DNA of 64,000 nucleotides from contig NZ_CP095855.1 of assembly GCF_023100805.1 (NCBI RefSeq), positions 5,435,001 through 5,499,000 of the forward strand. Direction: 5' to 3'. This DNA comes from Chitinophaga filiformis. Lineage in GTDB: Bacteria; Bacteroidota; Bacteroidia; Chitinophagales; Chitinophagaceae. Positions within the stretch are counted from its first letter, which is position 1, and each line of letters opens with the position of its first letter. Made by a program: the position numbers and the translations under genes. Shown piece by piece: positions 50,739-59,687 of the stretch. The notes beneath the pieces are model-generated. The model was not told the DNA's origin. It saw only the letters and a list, made by a program, of their open reading frames with translations, and ran no database searches.

Positions 50739-52064
50739 ATGCAAATCAAACAATTCCACCTCGTGAGACCAAAACAATACTTACTGCTTGCCACTATACT
50801 GCTATTTTCCTCAAGCCTTCGCGCACAACTCCCTAAGGTGTTGAAAGACGCCAATGAAGCGCTTAGAACCGGCACAGAAACAATGAGAAGCATTGGCGGA
50901 TTTATAGACGCTACCAAGAGAACAACAGAACAGTTTAACAAGAATGTGAAGGTTGTTAAGAGTGGTACGCCACAACCCTCAGTACCTGCCGACCAGACAA
51001 CCAAACCGAAATTTAAAAAGGGAGATTTCACCAATATTAAATGGGAGCCGATTGCATATTTCGACGGACAGATATTTCCGTCCATGGTAATAAGCATGGC
51101 AGATTACAGGGGCAATATCGATAACGCTTTTATGAACTCCGTTAAGAGCAGTGCCCTGGGATTCAGGTTCATCAGCAACAATTCCTACATTCCCCTAAAA
51201 TGGGAAATAGAGAGCAGCGACAAATCGTACTTCGATAAGGTGAGCGGCGATTTCATGTTCCAGCAGGCAGGCCAGGAAGTTTATTTTATGCCGAACATTC
51301 CCTGGAATATGTCGACACTTGCAAAGCAGGTGTCCAGCTCTCCGATCAATATCATCTTCAGGCTATATGACGAAGACGGAAACAAAGTGGAAAGGTCTGT
51401 GCCATTATTTATGCGCAGCATCAATGATTGCATCTATCGTTATCATGAACAGAAATTTGACTTCCTGTTCACCGCCTTTATCCAGGAACAGCATCCGGAG
51501 ATCGATAAGATATTAAAAGATGCATTGAAGACAAAGCTGATATCCGCTATCAGTGGCTACCAGGGTGATGATGTCAATACTATCCTGCAGGTGGCGGCTA
51601 TCTGGAAGGTATTGCATGACAGGGGCTTTCAATATAGCAGTGTAACCACCACATCAACCAACAGCACCAACAATTTGGTGAGCCAGGCTGTGCGTACCTT
51701 CGATAACTCCATGAAAACAAACCAGGCAAACTGCGTTGATGGAACGGTGGTATTTGCGTCCCTCTTACGCGCCATTCATATATCGGCTGTGATGGTACTG
51801 ACACATGACCATTGCTTCCTGGGATTTTATACCAGCAAAAAGAAAGACAAGATACTATACCTGGAAACAACGATGCTCTCCAGCTCTGACATCATCGATA
51901 AGGCGCCGCCGGCAAAGAAGAACCAGGCTTACGTAGACCAGTTCATGCAGGCGGTAAAATATGCATCTAATAAGGAATATCCGGAGTACAAGGCGGCGAA
52001 TGACCTGGTAGAGATTGACGTTGATTATTACAGGAGTTTTGTAAGGCCACTCCCCTTCCAATAA
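50739..52064 (+). CDS. secreted protein with transglutaminase-like cysteine domain
   Basis: 441 residues from the ATG at 50739, with a signal peptide (PKQYLLLATILLFSSSLRAQ). Upstream ATGs in the same frame (50697 on) would bury the signal peptide. Residues about 85-240 are beta-rich. The C-terminal third has a transglutaminase-like triad: Cys in NQANCVDGTVVFASLLRAI (about residue 331), His in LTHDHCFLGFY and an acidic residue in ILYLETTMLSSSD. Related proteins act as periplasmic peptidases or as scaffold partners. No partner gene is adjacent. The palindrome at the promoter suggests specific regulation. It is convergent with the beta-barrel gene, with a terminator between them. Confidence 0.7.
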   Translation: MQIKQFHLVRPKQYLLLATILLFSSSLRAQLPKVLKDANEALRTGTETMRSIGGFIDATKRTTEQFNKNVKVVKSGTPQPSVPADQTTKPKFKKGDFTNIKWEPIAYFDGQIFPSMVISMADYRGNIDNAFMNSVKSSALGFRFISNNSYIPLKWEIESSDKSYFDKVSGDFMFQQAGQEVYFMPNIPWNMSTLAKQVSSSPINIIFRLYDEDGNKVERSVPLFMRSINDCIYRYHEQKFDFLFTAFIQEQHPEIDKILKDALKTKLISAISGYQGDDVNTILQVAAIWKVLHDRGFQYSSVTTTSTNSTNNLVSQAVRTFDNSMKTNQANCVDGTVVFASLLRAIHISAVMVLTHDHCFLGFYTSKKKDKILYLETTMLSSSDIIDKAPPAKKNQAYVDQFMQAVKYASNKEYPEYKAANDLVEIDVDYYRSFVRPLPFQ

Positions 52065-52083
52065 CAATTGCGTATATAAAAAA

Positions 52084-52109
52084 GCCGTCTCATTTGTTGC
52101 TGAGACGGC
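52084..52109 (-). terminator. intrinsic terminator of the beta-barrel gene
   Basis: Stem GCCGTCTCA/TGAGACGGC (9 bp, 52084-52092 with 52101-52109), 8-base loop, followed on the minus strand by TTTTTTATA. On the plus strand there is no T-run, so it mainly serves the minus strand. Confidence 0.8.
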
Positions 52110-52131
52110 GCTATAGATACTGGTAATAAAA

Positions 52132-52725
52132 CTAAAAGTTAAACAGGCAGTTAGCTCCGAAAACATGCGGCTTATAAGAGCTCATGCCCCGCATATAGGA
52201 ACTCCTGATCTCTATGTTATGCTTCTTCTTGTGACCAACACCAATACGAAGGCCAATATTGGCAGCAAGGCCAGTGGCGCTTTCCGTTTCTGTGTGAGGG
52301 TAAACATTGCCAATTAAATTATCTTCCACAGTACCGATATGATAAGCATAGCCAGCGCCGACAAAAAATCCCATCCTGTCCTGGCAACCTTTGGCTGAAC
52401 CGGCGCCAATGTTAAAATTGAGCATCAGCGGCACATTGATCATATAGCCGAGATCATTCTCCTCGTAATAACCATCACTGGTGTACCCTCCACTATATGT
52501 GCCGGAAAAACCAATGTTCAGGGGAATACCTATCGACAGCGAAGTATTTTCCGTCTCCGCGAAACTAAGACGGGGAGAGTACGTGAATGTAAAACTGCCT
52601 TTGGCATTCGTCCTCTTGGCATCTTCCACGAAGATACCAACGCCAAGGCCGTGAGTAAAATGTTGCGCTACCGACGATTTTACGCTCGCCAAACCAATGG
52701 CGGCTAACAAAAAAATTCTTTTCAT
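52132..52725 (-). CDS. small outer-membrane beta-barrel protein
   Basis: 197 residues from the ATG at 52725. The signal peptide MKRIFLLAAIGLASVKSSVA is followed by alternating amphipathic strands (SFTFTYSPRLSFAETENTSL, DLGYMINVPLMLNFNIGAGS, MGFFVGAGYAYHIGTVEDN, GLAANIGLRIGVGHKKKHNI) and a final strand ending in Phe (HVFGANCLFNF), as expected of an outer-membrane barrel. It resembles the OmpW/PorT-like beta-barrel group of Bacteroidota, with no specific function. The frame is open to 52971, but only the downstream ATG gives a signal peptide and has a promoter element in front. Confidence 0.8.
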   Translation of the reverse strand: MKRIFLLAAIGLASVKSSVAQHFTHGLGVGIFVEDAKRTNAKGSFTFTYSPRLSFAETENTSLSIGIPLNIGFSGTYSGGYTSDGYYEENDLGYMINVPLMLNFNIGAGSAKGCQDRMGFFVGAGYAYHIGTVEDNLIGNVYPHTETESATGLAANIGLRIGVGHKKKHNIEIRSSYMRGMSSYKPHVFGANCLFNF

Positions 52726-52764
52726 GGTAAGGGTGTTGAATGAACAGTACATAATATAGTTGGG

Positions 52765-52772
52765 CAAATATA
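52765..52772 (-). promoter_or_regulatory. -7 element of the beta-barrel gene
   Basis: Minus-strand TATATTTG, an exact TAnnTTTG box 39 bases before the ATG at 52725. Supports that start over the longer frame. Confidence 0.45.
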
Positions 52773-53005
52773 TGTTTAGACGTTTAATTATGGAAATCGG
52801 GGATAATTTCCTCCGGCCTTTGGATACCCTGACCAATATCCTCCTATCCGGCCAACTTTGCAATATCAAATCTTCAAAACAATCAAAACGATCTATGGTA
52901 CAGCCTAATTTGACTATCTTGGCGTAAATTTCCTGATCAGCAGGATCAGGACTATACATACCGTACATCATTTAACTAATCATATAAATTTCAGAAGGAC
53001 CACAT

Positions 53006-53587
53006 ATGTCATATTGCAACGCGATCGAGTACATGTCGGAAGAAAAAAAGGCGATACATAAGACCTACCATGACCAGTACTACGGATTTCCTATACATGA
53101 CGACAATGAATTATTCTGCCGCCTGGTGCTGGAGATCAACCAGGCAGGCCTTAGCTGGGAAACCATCCTGAAAAAAGAAGCCGGTTTCAGAAAAGCATAC
53201 AGCAATTTCAATATCAAAAAGGTGGCCGCCTATACGGAGGCGGACAGGGAAAGGCTGATGGCAGATCCCGGCATCATCAGGAACCGTTTGAAGATCAATG
53301 CGGCCATAGAAAATGCCAAAACCATCCTGCAGCTGCAAAAGGAATACGGTTCTTTTGAAAAATGGCTGGAATTGCAGCATCCGAAAACAAAAGAGGAATG
53401 GGTGAAACTATTTAAGAAAACATTTAAGTTCACCGGCGGAGAAATTGTAAATGAATTCCTGATGAGTGCAGGCTATCTTCCCGGGGCCCATACTGCCGAT
53501 TGCGCGGTGTATAAAAAAGTACAACGGGCAAAACCATTGTGGATGAAAGACTCGGCTAAGGCTGCGCCACAGGATCGTAAAAAATAA
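53006..53587 (+). CDS. tag: DNA-3-methyladenine glycosylase I
   Basis: 193 residues of the Tag family, which removes 3-methyladenine from alkylated DNA in base-excision repair. Family signatures: KTYHDQYYGFPIHDDNELFC near the start, LVLEINQAGLSWETILKKEA (the core helix-hairpin-helix region), MADPGIIRNRLKINAAIENA, and GEIVNEFLMSAGYLPGAHTA. The zinc snap of E. coli Tag has equivalents here: Cys4, a His in YHD, and a closing H-x-x-x-C (HTADC). A lysine-rich C-terminal tail is an extension. The ATG is preceded by a purine-rich AGAAGGA. The gene is alone, convergent with a DinB gene. Confidence 0.92.
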   Translation: MSYCNAIEYMSEEKKAIHKTYHDQYYGFPIHDDNELFCRLVLEINQAGLSWETILKKEAGFRKAYSNFNIKKVAAYTEADRERLMADPGIIRNRLKINAAIENAKTILQLQKEYGSFEKWLELQHPKTKEEWVKLFKKTFKFTGGEIVNEFLMSAGYLPGAHTADCAVYKKVQRAKPLWMKDSAKAAPQDRKK

Positions 53588-53663
53588 ACCCGGGCTTTAG
53601 CCGGAACTTGCCGGACTTGTTCAGAGAGAAATATTACATAGAAAAAGACCCATTTTAAGCTTA

Positions 53664-53715
53664 TTCCGGGCTCATTACCCAAGGTCCCTTCCCCAGGGGA
53701 GCAATGAGCCCGGAA
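53664..53715. terminator. long inverted repeat between tag and the second DinB gene
   Basis: Perfect 13-bp arms TTCCGGGCTCATT/AATGAGCCCGGAA (53664-53676 with 53703-53715) around a 26-base loop that can itself pair (CCC/GGG). Placed between convergent genes; lacks strong T-runs, so a stabilising 3' end structure is likely. Confidence 0.6.
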
Positions 53716-53721
53716 ACGGCA

Positions 53722-54249
53722 TTATATAGCCGCTTCTTCCTTTTTATTCAGGAAAACCAGCTGACCCACATGATAGCTGATATGTGTAGTACGGCTAAGC
53801 AGTACGTTTAACTTGTTCCGGTGAGGCTCTTTCGCAAAGTCTTCTTCCGATACTTTCGTATGCCTCGACAACCAATCCTGCGGCTGCATTTTGCTGAAAT
53901 GATCAGCCAGGGTATTGTTCACCTTCTCCCAGTATTCCCTTAATTCCGCTACGGATGGAATATCGTTAAAAGCCCTGTCAGGACTGGTGCTGAAAAGTTT
54001 CTCCAATTGAGGGTATAACCTTTCACTGATGCCAAACAATGGCAGCAGCCCATCACTGGACGATACCAGGTGCCCCAGCAGGTAAATGGCCCTGCTACGT
54101 CCCGGAGCTACTTCCTGTTGGTAAAATTCGTCCGGGTACTGTTTAAAAAACGCAGTTACCCGGCTACTACCCGACTTCCAGGTGGTCAGGATCTGTGAAA
54201 TGATCTGTGCAGTCTGTGCTATGGCTGTGTTCTCTGTTTGCGTACTCAT
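53722..54249 (-). CDS. DinB-superfamily protein
   Basis: 175 residues of the four-helix DinB fold. Helix 1 is TAQIISQILTTWKSGSSRVT. The first metal histidine lies in RAIYLLGHLVSSSDGLLPLF, and the second pair in RTTHISYHVGQLVFLNKK near the C-terminus. The pattern H ... H-x-x-x-H is intact, so a divalent metal site is expected. Enzymatic role unknown. Unlike the DinB gene at 11404, the two share only the fold pattern and are not recent duplicates. Confidence 0.85.
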   Translation of the reverse strand: MSTQTENTAIAQTAQIISQILTTWKSGSSRVTAFFKQYPDEFYQQEVAPGRSRAIYLLGHLVSSSDGLLPLFGISERLYPQLEKLFSTSPDRAFNDIPSVAELREYWEKVNNTLADHFSKMQPQDWLSRHTKVSEEDFAKEPHRNKLNVLLSRTTHISYHVGQLVFLNKKEEAAI

Positions 54250-54339
54250 GATAATTTATTTTGAGCGGTGTACAAATGAAACAAATTGGTGGTACAGCAG
54301 CGACATTCCGTGCTGCCTGATATAATGTAACTACGGCGG

Positions 54340-54347
54340 CAAATATA
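54340..54347 (-). promoter_or_regulatory. -7 element of the second DinB gene
   Basis: Minus-strand TATATTTG (TAnnTTTG) 90 bases before the ATG at 54249. The rest of the 310-base gap (54250-54559) holds no gene; from about 54395 to 54550 the plus strand is strikingly purine-rich. Confidence 0.4.
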
Positions 54348-54550
54348 CAAGATTTATTGACCGAACTAAATATTTCGATAGATGGCCGGAAGTGATGGGG
54401 TACACAAAGGGTGCAAAAAGAGAATAAAGAGAGAATATGGAAAGGATAAGAAGAGAACCAGCAGAGAATACCGGGAGCTCGGGACAGCATGCGGAAGAAA
54501 ATAAAATACGGCGGGAGCACCCGGGAAATGCAAAAAGCCTGTGCAAAAGA

Positions 54551-54573
54551 AAAAGGGGCTTAATGCCCCTTTT
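54551..54573 (-). terminator. intrinsic terminator overlapping the acetolactate decarboxylase stop codon
   Basis: Stem AAAAGGGGC/GCCCCTTT (54551-54559 with 54565-54573) with loop TTAAT; on the minus strand the loop contains the TAA stop, and a TTTTTCTTTT run follows. Confidence 0.75.
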
Positions 54574-55429
54574 CAACTTTCTCTAAATCAATATTTTGTT
54601 TCTTCTTAAACTCGTAGTTCATAAAGGAGCCGTCGTCAGGCACCGTCATATGAAAGTCTTTCAATTCCGCTACTTCCACCTTCAGATCGTTGCCTGAAAA
54701 GCTCAGCATATGGCCTCCACGGGTACGGTCGTCCGACAGGAAATGAAAGTGATAGCCTTCAATGCTAAGTCCGTTGATATAAGTGGGCAACTTGTACCCT
54801 ACCAGCACCCCTTTGGTATTTTTTATATCGAAGAATTGCTGGGTATTCAGCAGCGTGGCCAGCGGCGCATAAGGTTGCTGCGGAGGCGGGAATGCCCTTG
54901 TTTTAAGTTGATTAAAACTACCGGAGATCCTGATGGCGTACATACCATTCTTTTTCTTCAGGTAAGTGTCTATCTGTTTAAAGGCAGCCGCCTGATCCTG
55001 CGTACCATTGATGATGAAAGCTGTATCTGCTTTAAAGAAGGTAACGAAAGCGAGGGAGGTCCTGAAACTGTCTGCTACCTGGATGGTCTTACCGGTAGAT
55101 TGTGTCTGGTAGCCTTTCCCATCGCAGATGGTCAGTTCACCGTCCAGCTGGTCTGGAGCACCCAGCCCGAAATCGCCCTGTTCCTTTAATTGGCTCCAGG
55201 TGTAATTGCCATCAAATACGCCCCCAATGAAAGCGTCGGCAACACCGTATTGAAACAGCGTGTTGTACTTTACAACACCGCCAGTCTGTATTGTTTTACC
55301 TTCTTTTTTGTGCCCTGGAAATTTCCTGGGGCCAGCTGTCTGTTGTTGCGCCTGGAGGGAAGAGAGTGAGCCTAATAGTATCAGCATCAGTAATGATCCG
55401 GTCCTGCAGTAATTAAATGCTTGTGTCAT
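54560..55429 (-). CDS. alpha-acetolactate decarboxylase with signal peptide
   Basis: 289 residues from the ATG at 55429. The product converts 2-acetolactate to acetoin and CO2. Family marks: TLFQYGVADAFIGGVFDGNY, GDFGLGAPDQLDGELTICDG, and the zinc-binding run EGYHFHFLSDDRTRGGHMLS (H-x-H ... H). An N-terminal signal peptide (GSLLMLILLGSLSSLQAQ) suggests export to the periplasm, as in some Bacteroidota and Gram-positive homologues, while many relatives are cytoplasmic. No acetolactate synthase or butanediol dehydrogenase gene is adjacent. A structured leader with a terminator lies upstream, and a second terminator overlaps the stop codon. An ATG at 55459 is also in frame but less fitting. Confidence 0.9.
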   Translation of the reverse strand: MTQAFNYCRTGSLLMLILLGSLSSLQAQQQTAGPRKFPGHKKEGKTIQTGGVVKYNTLFQYGVADAFIGGVFDGNYTWSQLKEQGDFGLGAPDQLDGELTICDGKGYQTQSTGKTIQVADSFRTSLAFVTFFKADTAFIINGTQDQAAAFKQIDTYLKKKNGMYAIRISGSFNQLKTRAFPPPQQPYAPLATLLNTQQFFDIKNTKGVLVGYKLPTYINGLSIEGYHFHFLSDDRTRGGHMLSFSGNDLKVEVAELKDFHMTVPDDGSFMNYEFKKKQNIDLEKVEKGH

Positions 55430-55466
55430 ATAATTTATAGTTGGATAATGGTAATTCAATAAAAAA

Positions 55467-55643
55467 TCGTCCCGCGTGAACCGGGACGACCATTAAGCGG
55501 AAAGATCCCCCATCAGATCTTCTACTTAAGCGTAGACATTTAACATGACTGCTTATATGCAAATGTCTGTCAACTAATACGATATTAAAATCCCCAAAGA
55601 TGGGGAGTATGTTAATACAAGCAGCGGATGAGGCACAAAGGTA
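55467..55643 (-). ncRNA. structured leader or small RNA with terminator upstream of the decarboxylase gene
   Basis: Minus strand: an exact -7 box TACCTTTG (55636-55643), then a transcript of about 160 bases with three small hairpins (CCCC-N6-GGGG; AGACATTT/AAATGTCT; AGATC/GATCT) and a strong terminator TCGTCCCG-N7-CGGGACGA followed by TTTTTT, ending about 38 bases before the decarboxylase ATG. No coding frame is evident. It may be a cis-acting attenuator or riboswitch-like leader, or an independent small RNA. Confidence 0.45.
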
Positions 55644-55874
55644 ATTAACCAGCCTAATCTTTTCATGATAAATAGCCGGTAAAATGAGCCGTATTGAAGG
55701 ATGATTTTAGCAAAAACTTTATATACATTTAAAATACAGGGGTTGCCCCTTAGTATTGCTATTTTTATCTTCGCCGGTCTCCGGAACGGGAGCGAAAACG
55801 ATCATCAGGATAAGATCAGGTACAGCCAGGAACCCGCTGTTCATGTAAATAGATAACATTATTAAGTAAAGCAT

Positions 55875-58385
55875 ATGGATACCCGCAGAGATTTTCTAAA
55901 AAAGGCAGCACTGTTATCAGGAAGTGCGGTCCTTGCCGGCGCAATGCCACCGGCCATACAGCGAGCATTAGCGATTAACCCGGAGCCGGGCAGTACTTTT
56001 TATGATGCTGAGCATATTGTATTCCTCATGCAGGAAAACCGTTCTTTCGATCACCTGTTCGGTACTTTACAGGGGGTAAGAGGATTTAACGATCCCCGGG
56101 CTATCCGCTTAAGCAATAACAACAAGGTATGGCTGCAATCCAACAAGGAAGGTAAGACCTATGCTCCTTTCCGGCTCAACACGATGGATACAAAAGTACC
56201 CTGGATGGGATCCACACCGCATGGCTGGACAGATCAGACGGATGCACGTAATAACGGTAAATATGACCGCTGGCTGGATGTAAAAAGGACTTCCAGGAAG
56301 GAATATGCTGATGTGCCGCTGACGATGGGATATTGTGACCGTGCGGATTTTCCGTTCTATTACTCATTGGCTGACGCCTTTACCATCTGTGATCAAAACT
56401 TCTGTTCCAGCATCACCGGTACACATCCTAACCGTTATTACTGGATGACGGGTACTGTACGTGAAAAGAATGAACCGGAGGGAATAGCGCACCTGTGGAA
56501 CATTACCAATTATGCCCGTCCGGAACTAGGATGGAAAACGTATCCTGAACGACTGGAAGAGCAGGGCATTTCCTGGAAAGTGTACCAGAATGAGGTGACC
56601 ATCGGATTTGGCCTGAACGGAGAAGAAAACGACTGGCTGAGTAATTTCGGCTGTAATGTACTGGAGTATTACAAACAATTCAACATAAGACTGCATCCGG
56701 GTGGTATAGCCAATCTTGAAGTCAAGAAGGCAACGCTCCTCAAAGAGATCGAACGCCTGGAAAAAGAACCGGCGGAAGACCCTGATAAACTCAAACTGGC
56801 TGCGGCAAGGAAGGTGCTGGCTAAATTAGAAGAAGAGACGCAACTGTATACCATGGAAGCGTATAATAATCTTCCGGAAGCAGCCAGGAAACTGAATGCC
56901 AAAGCATTTACGGTGAACAGTAATGATCCGCATTACCATGAGCTGACCACTATAAAATATGAGGACGATGGCGCCAGCAGGGAACTGAAAGTACCTAAAG
57001 GAGACATCCTCCATCAGTTCAGGGAAGATGTGAAGAATGGTACACTGCCTACGGTGTCCTGGCTGACGTCGCCCGCTAATTTCTCCGACCACCCGGGAGA
57101 ACCATGGTATGGTCCCTGGTATGTAAATGAGGTGATGGAGATCCTCTTGCAGAATCCGGAAGTGTGGAAGAAAACCATCTTCATCCTGACCTACGATGAG
57201 AATGATGGTTTCTTTGACCATGTGGTACCCTATGCAGTGCCTGATCCTTATAAAGCGCATACAGGCAAAGTATCGCAGGGTATAGACCCTAAAATGGACT
57301 TTGCCACGAAACATCAGCAAACGAATCCTTCTGCTATGCCCGACAGGATCAGGGAGAGCTCCATCGGGCTGGGTTACCGGGTGCCCATGATCATTGCCTC
57401 TCCATGGACCAGGGGCGGATATGTTTGTTCTGAGCTGTTTGATCATACTTCGTCTTTACAATTCCTTGAGAACTTTATTGCAAAGAAGTTCAATAAACAG
57501 GTGAAGGAAGAGAATATCACGCAGTGGAGAAGAACCATCTGTGGCGATCTTACTGCGGCATTCAGGCCTTATAACGGAGAGCAGGTCGATAGTCCGCAGT
57601 TCCTGCAGAAACAGGCATTCATGGAAAAGATCTATAGCGCAAAATTCAAGCAGACGCCAGATAATTTCAAGGCATTGAGCGAGTCGGAGATCGAGCAGAT
57701 CAACAAAGATCATTTGCGGTCTCCTTATTTTCCTAAACAGGAAAAAGGTACCCGGCAGGCATGCGCTGTACCCTATGAATTACTTGTGAACGGCCGGTTC
57801 GATAAAGAGAAGAACAGTTACAGCATCCATTTTACTGCAGCTAATACTGCCTTTGGCGAACGCGCTTCGGGCGCTCCTTTTATGGTATATGCCATGCAGC
57901 CTTACCGGCAGGAAACCTTACGTACATGGCAGTATGCTGCAGCGCCGGGAGATACGTTGGTTGATGAATGGGGCCTGAATAATTTTGATAAAGGCCGCTA
58001 TCACCTGAAAGTATATGCGCCCAATGGCTTCTATCGCGAATTTGCAGGCAACAGGAACAATCCGCCGTTAAAGATAGCAAGCAGCTATGAGAAGAGTAAA
58101 AAGAACGCGGCAGAGCCGACTGGCAATATCATTGTCAGTGTCACCAACTATGATACGCAGGCGCATACTGTTGAGATAAAGGACAACAGTTATAAGAACG
58201 GTATGGTGAAGCGCACTGTGGCGCCACAGGAGACAGTGGACGTTGTGCTGAACTTAGCCAGAAGCTATCAGTGGTACGACTATACTGTCAGCGTGCCGGG
58301 AACGGACATGTCTGAGACCTTCGCCGGCCATGTGGAGACAGGAAAGGTTAGTCAGACAGATCCGTTGATGGGCGGTGTTGTCTGA
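55875..58385 (+). CDS. Tat-exported phosphocholine-specific phospholipase C
   Basis: 836 residues. The N-terminus has a Tat signal (RRDFLKK then a hydrophobic stretch to about residue 33). The phosphoesterase domain starts EHIVFLMQENRSFDHLFGTL and includes FCSSITGTHPNRYYWMTGTV, VSWLTSPANFSDHPG and TYDENDGFFDHVVPY, the acidic and His residues that hold the metals in the PlcC/acid-phosphatase-like superfamily. The last 180 residues form two repeats of the bacterial phospholipase C C-terminal domain (YELLVNGRFDKEKNSYSIHF and GNIIVSVTNYDTQAHTVEIK). Such enzymes hydrolyse phosphatidylcholine or sphingomyelin. An internal coiled-coil insertion near residues 280-320 (LLKEIERLEKEPAEDPDKLK) is unusual. 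The gene is monocistronic. Confidence 0.93.
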   Translation: MDTRRDFLKKAALLSGSAVLAGAMPPAIQRALAINPEPGSTFYDAEHIVFLMQENRSFDHLFGTLQGVRGFNDPRAIRLSNNNKVWLQSNKEGKTYAPFRLNTMDTKVPWMGSTPHGWTDQTDARNNGKYDRWLDVKRTSRKEYADVPLTMGYCDRADFPFYYSLADAFTICDQNFCSSITGTHPNRYYWMTGTVREKNEPEGIAHLWNITNYARPELGWKTYPERLEEQGISWKVYQNEVTIGFGLNGEENDWLSNFGCNVLEYYKQFNIRLHPGGIANLEVKKATLLKEIERLEKEPAEDPDKLKLAAARKVLAKLEEETQLYTMEAYNNLPEAARKLNAKAFTVNSNDPHYHELTTIKYEDDGASRELKVPKGDILHQFREDVKNGTLPTVSWLTSPANFSDHPGEPWYGPWYVNEVMEILLQNPEVWKKTIFILTYDENDGFFDHVVPYAVPDPYKAHTGKVSQGIDPKMDFATKHQQTNPSAMPDRIRESSIGLGYRVPMIIASPWTRGGYVCSELFDHTSSLQFLENFIAKKFNKQVKEENITQWRRTICGDLTAAFRPYNGEQVDSPQFLQKQAFMEKIYSAKFKQTPDNFKALSESEIEQINKDHLRSPYFPKQEKGTRQACAVPYELLVNGRFDKEKNSYSIHFTAANTAFGERASGAPFMVYAMQPYRQETLRTWQYAAAPGDTLVDEWGLNNFDKGRYHLKVYAPNGFYREFAGNRNNPPLKIASSYEKSKKNAAEPTGNIIVSVTNYDTQAHTVEIKDNSYKNGMVKRTVAPQETVDVVLNLARSYQWYDYTVSVPGTDMSETFAGHVETGKVSQTDPLMGGVV

Positions 58386-58622
58386 CTGTGCTGCTGTAAC
58401 TGACTTGTACTGTTTGAGCATGCCATGACGGAGAGGCATTGCCTATTCATGTGCTCTCCATACTGTTGCTGAGTATGGGCTATCTGTTGCTGCGCATTAC
58501 ATCGGGAACCTGATAGTCTGCGTTAGCATGTTTAGGAATGAATCGTTTAGACTTATCCATATTCTACATGTATAACATGCACAGAATTTGAATGTCTGTA
58601 GCGGACACTTATTCTTTTGTAT

Positions 58623-59687
58623 ATGGAAAACACGATGAAGGCTGCGGTTAAGAATGCAGCGGGAACATTTGATGTAACAGATGTAGATCTTCCGGAATTG
58701 CCTCATGACGATTGGGTACTTGCCCGGGTACGCGTAGCGGGTATTTGCGGAACCGACCTGCGGCATTGGAAGAAACATGAACCGTCGCTGGAACATAAAG
58801 TAATGGGGCATGAGCTGGCCGGCGAGGTGGTGAAGATCGGCAAGGCAGTCAAAGATGTAAAACCGGGCGACCGGGTAGTGATAGAAACACTACTGGGAGA
58901 TGAGACCTGCGACTGGTGCAATGTGCAGCAGTACAACATTTGCCCGAACCTCTACCCGGTAAGAATGGAAACCATATCGCGCGCATTTGCGCAATACGTG
59001 ATTGGTCCGGCTAAAAAGTTTTACAAGCTACCTGAGCATGTCAGCTTTGAGGAAGCCACCCTGCTGGATACTTTCTCCGTTTGCCTGCATGCTATACATC
59101 TCAGCAATATCGGTCTGAATGATAAAGTGGTGGTGATAGGCGCCGGGCCGATAGGGCTCGGGCAATTACAGCTGGCGAAGATCAGCGGTGCGGATGTATT
59201 GATAACAGATGTGGTAGATTCCTCCCTTGACATTGCCAGGGAACTCGGCGCTGATGTTGTTGTGAATACCAGTAAGGAGGATGCTACTGCAAAATTGAAG
59301 GAGTTTACCGCCAACCGGGGCGCCGATATTACATTTGAATGTGCAGGAGGGCCATCTATGCCGGAAACGCTGAAACAGGCGGTTAATTTTACCCGCATTG
59401 GTGGAAAGGTGGTAATAGTAGGCGGCTTTGAAGCGGGAGAGCAGGCTATTCCCTTAGACTGGCAGCACATACAAAAGGCGGAGATACAGTTGATACCCAG
59501 CGCCAGCTATGCTTTCAAGGGCATATATCCGGAGATGAAGATGTGCCTTGATCTGCTGGCGAAAGGGAAATTAAACGCCAGCAAGCTCATTACACACCGT
59601 TTTAAAATTGATGATATCAATAAGGCTTTTGAAACAGCACAAAACAAGCAGCAGACCCATGCTGTTTTTGTGGCGCTTAACATCTGA
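58623..59687 (+). CDS. zinc-dependent medium-chain alcohol dehydrogenase
   Basis: 354 residues of the MDR superfamily. Catalytic zinc ligands appear in GICGTDLRHWKK and VMGHELAGEVVK. A truncated structural-zinc loop (TCDWCNVQQYNIC) has three cysteines. NAD(P) binding is at VVVIGAGPIGLGQLQLAKIS, with the cofactor acid in ITDVVDSSLD, and GGKVVIVGGF follows. Relatives oxidise polyols or threonine-type alcohols; the substrate is open. The ATG at 58623 is preferred over the preceding TTG. Its stop codon sits in the loop of a perfect hairpin. The gene is convergent with preA. Confidence 0.9.
   Translation: MENTMKAAVKNAAGTFDVTDVDLPELPHDDWVLARVRVAGICGTDLRHWKKHEPSLEHKVMGHELAGEVVKIGKAVKDVKPGDRVVIETLLGDETCDWCNVQQYNICPNLYPVRMETISRAFAQYVIGPAKKFYKLPEHVSFEEATLLDTFSVCLHAIHLSNIGLNDKVVVIGAGPIGLGQLQLAKISGADVLITDVVDSSLDIARELGADVVVNTSKEDATAKLKEFTANRGADITFECAGGPSMPETLKQAVNFTRIGGKVVIVGGFEAGEQAIPLDWQHIQKAEIQLIPSASYAFKGIYPEMKMCLDLLAKGKLNASKLITHRFKIDDINKAFETAQNKQQTHAVFVALNI

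Noticed and set aside
52726..52971. Long N-terminus of the beta-barrel protein
   Set aside because: It would bury a clear signal peptide and cross a promoter element; the ATG at 52725 is preferred.
54167..54576. Two overlapping minus-strand frames in the purine-rich gap
   Set aside because: They arise from the base-composition skew (Phe/Leu/Ser-rich products) and overlap the start of the DinB gene.
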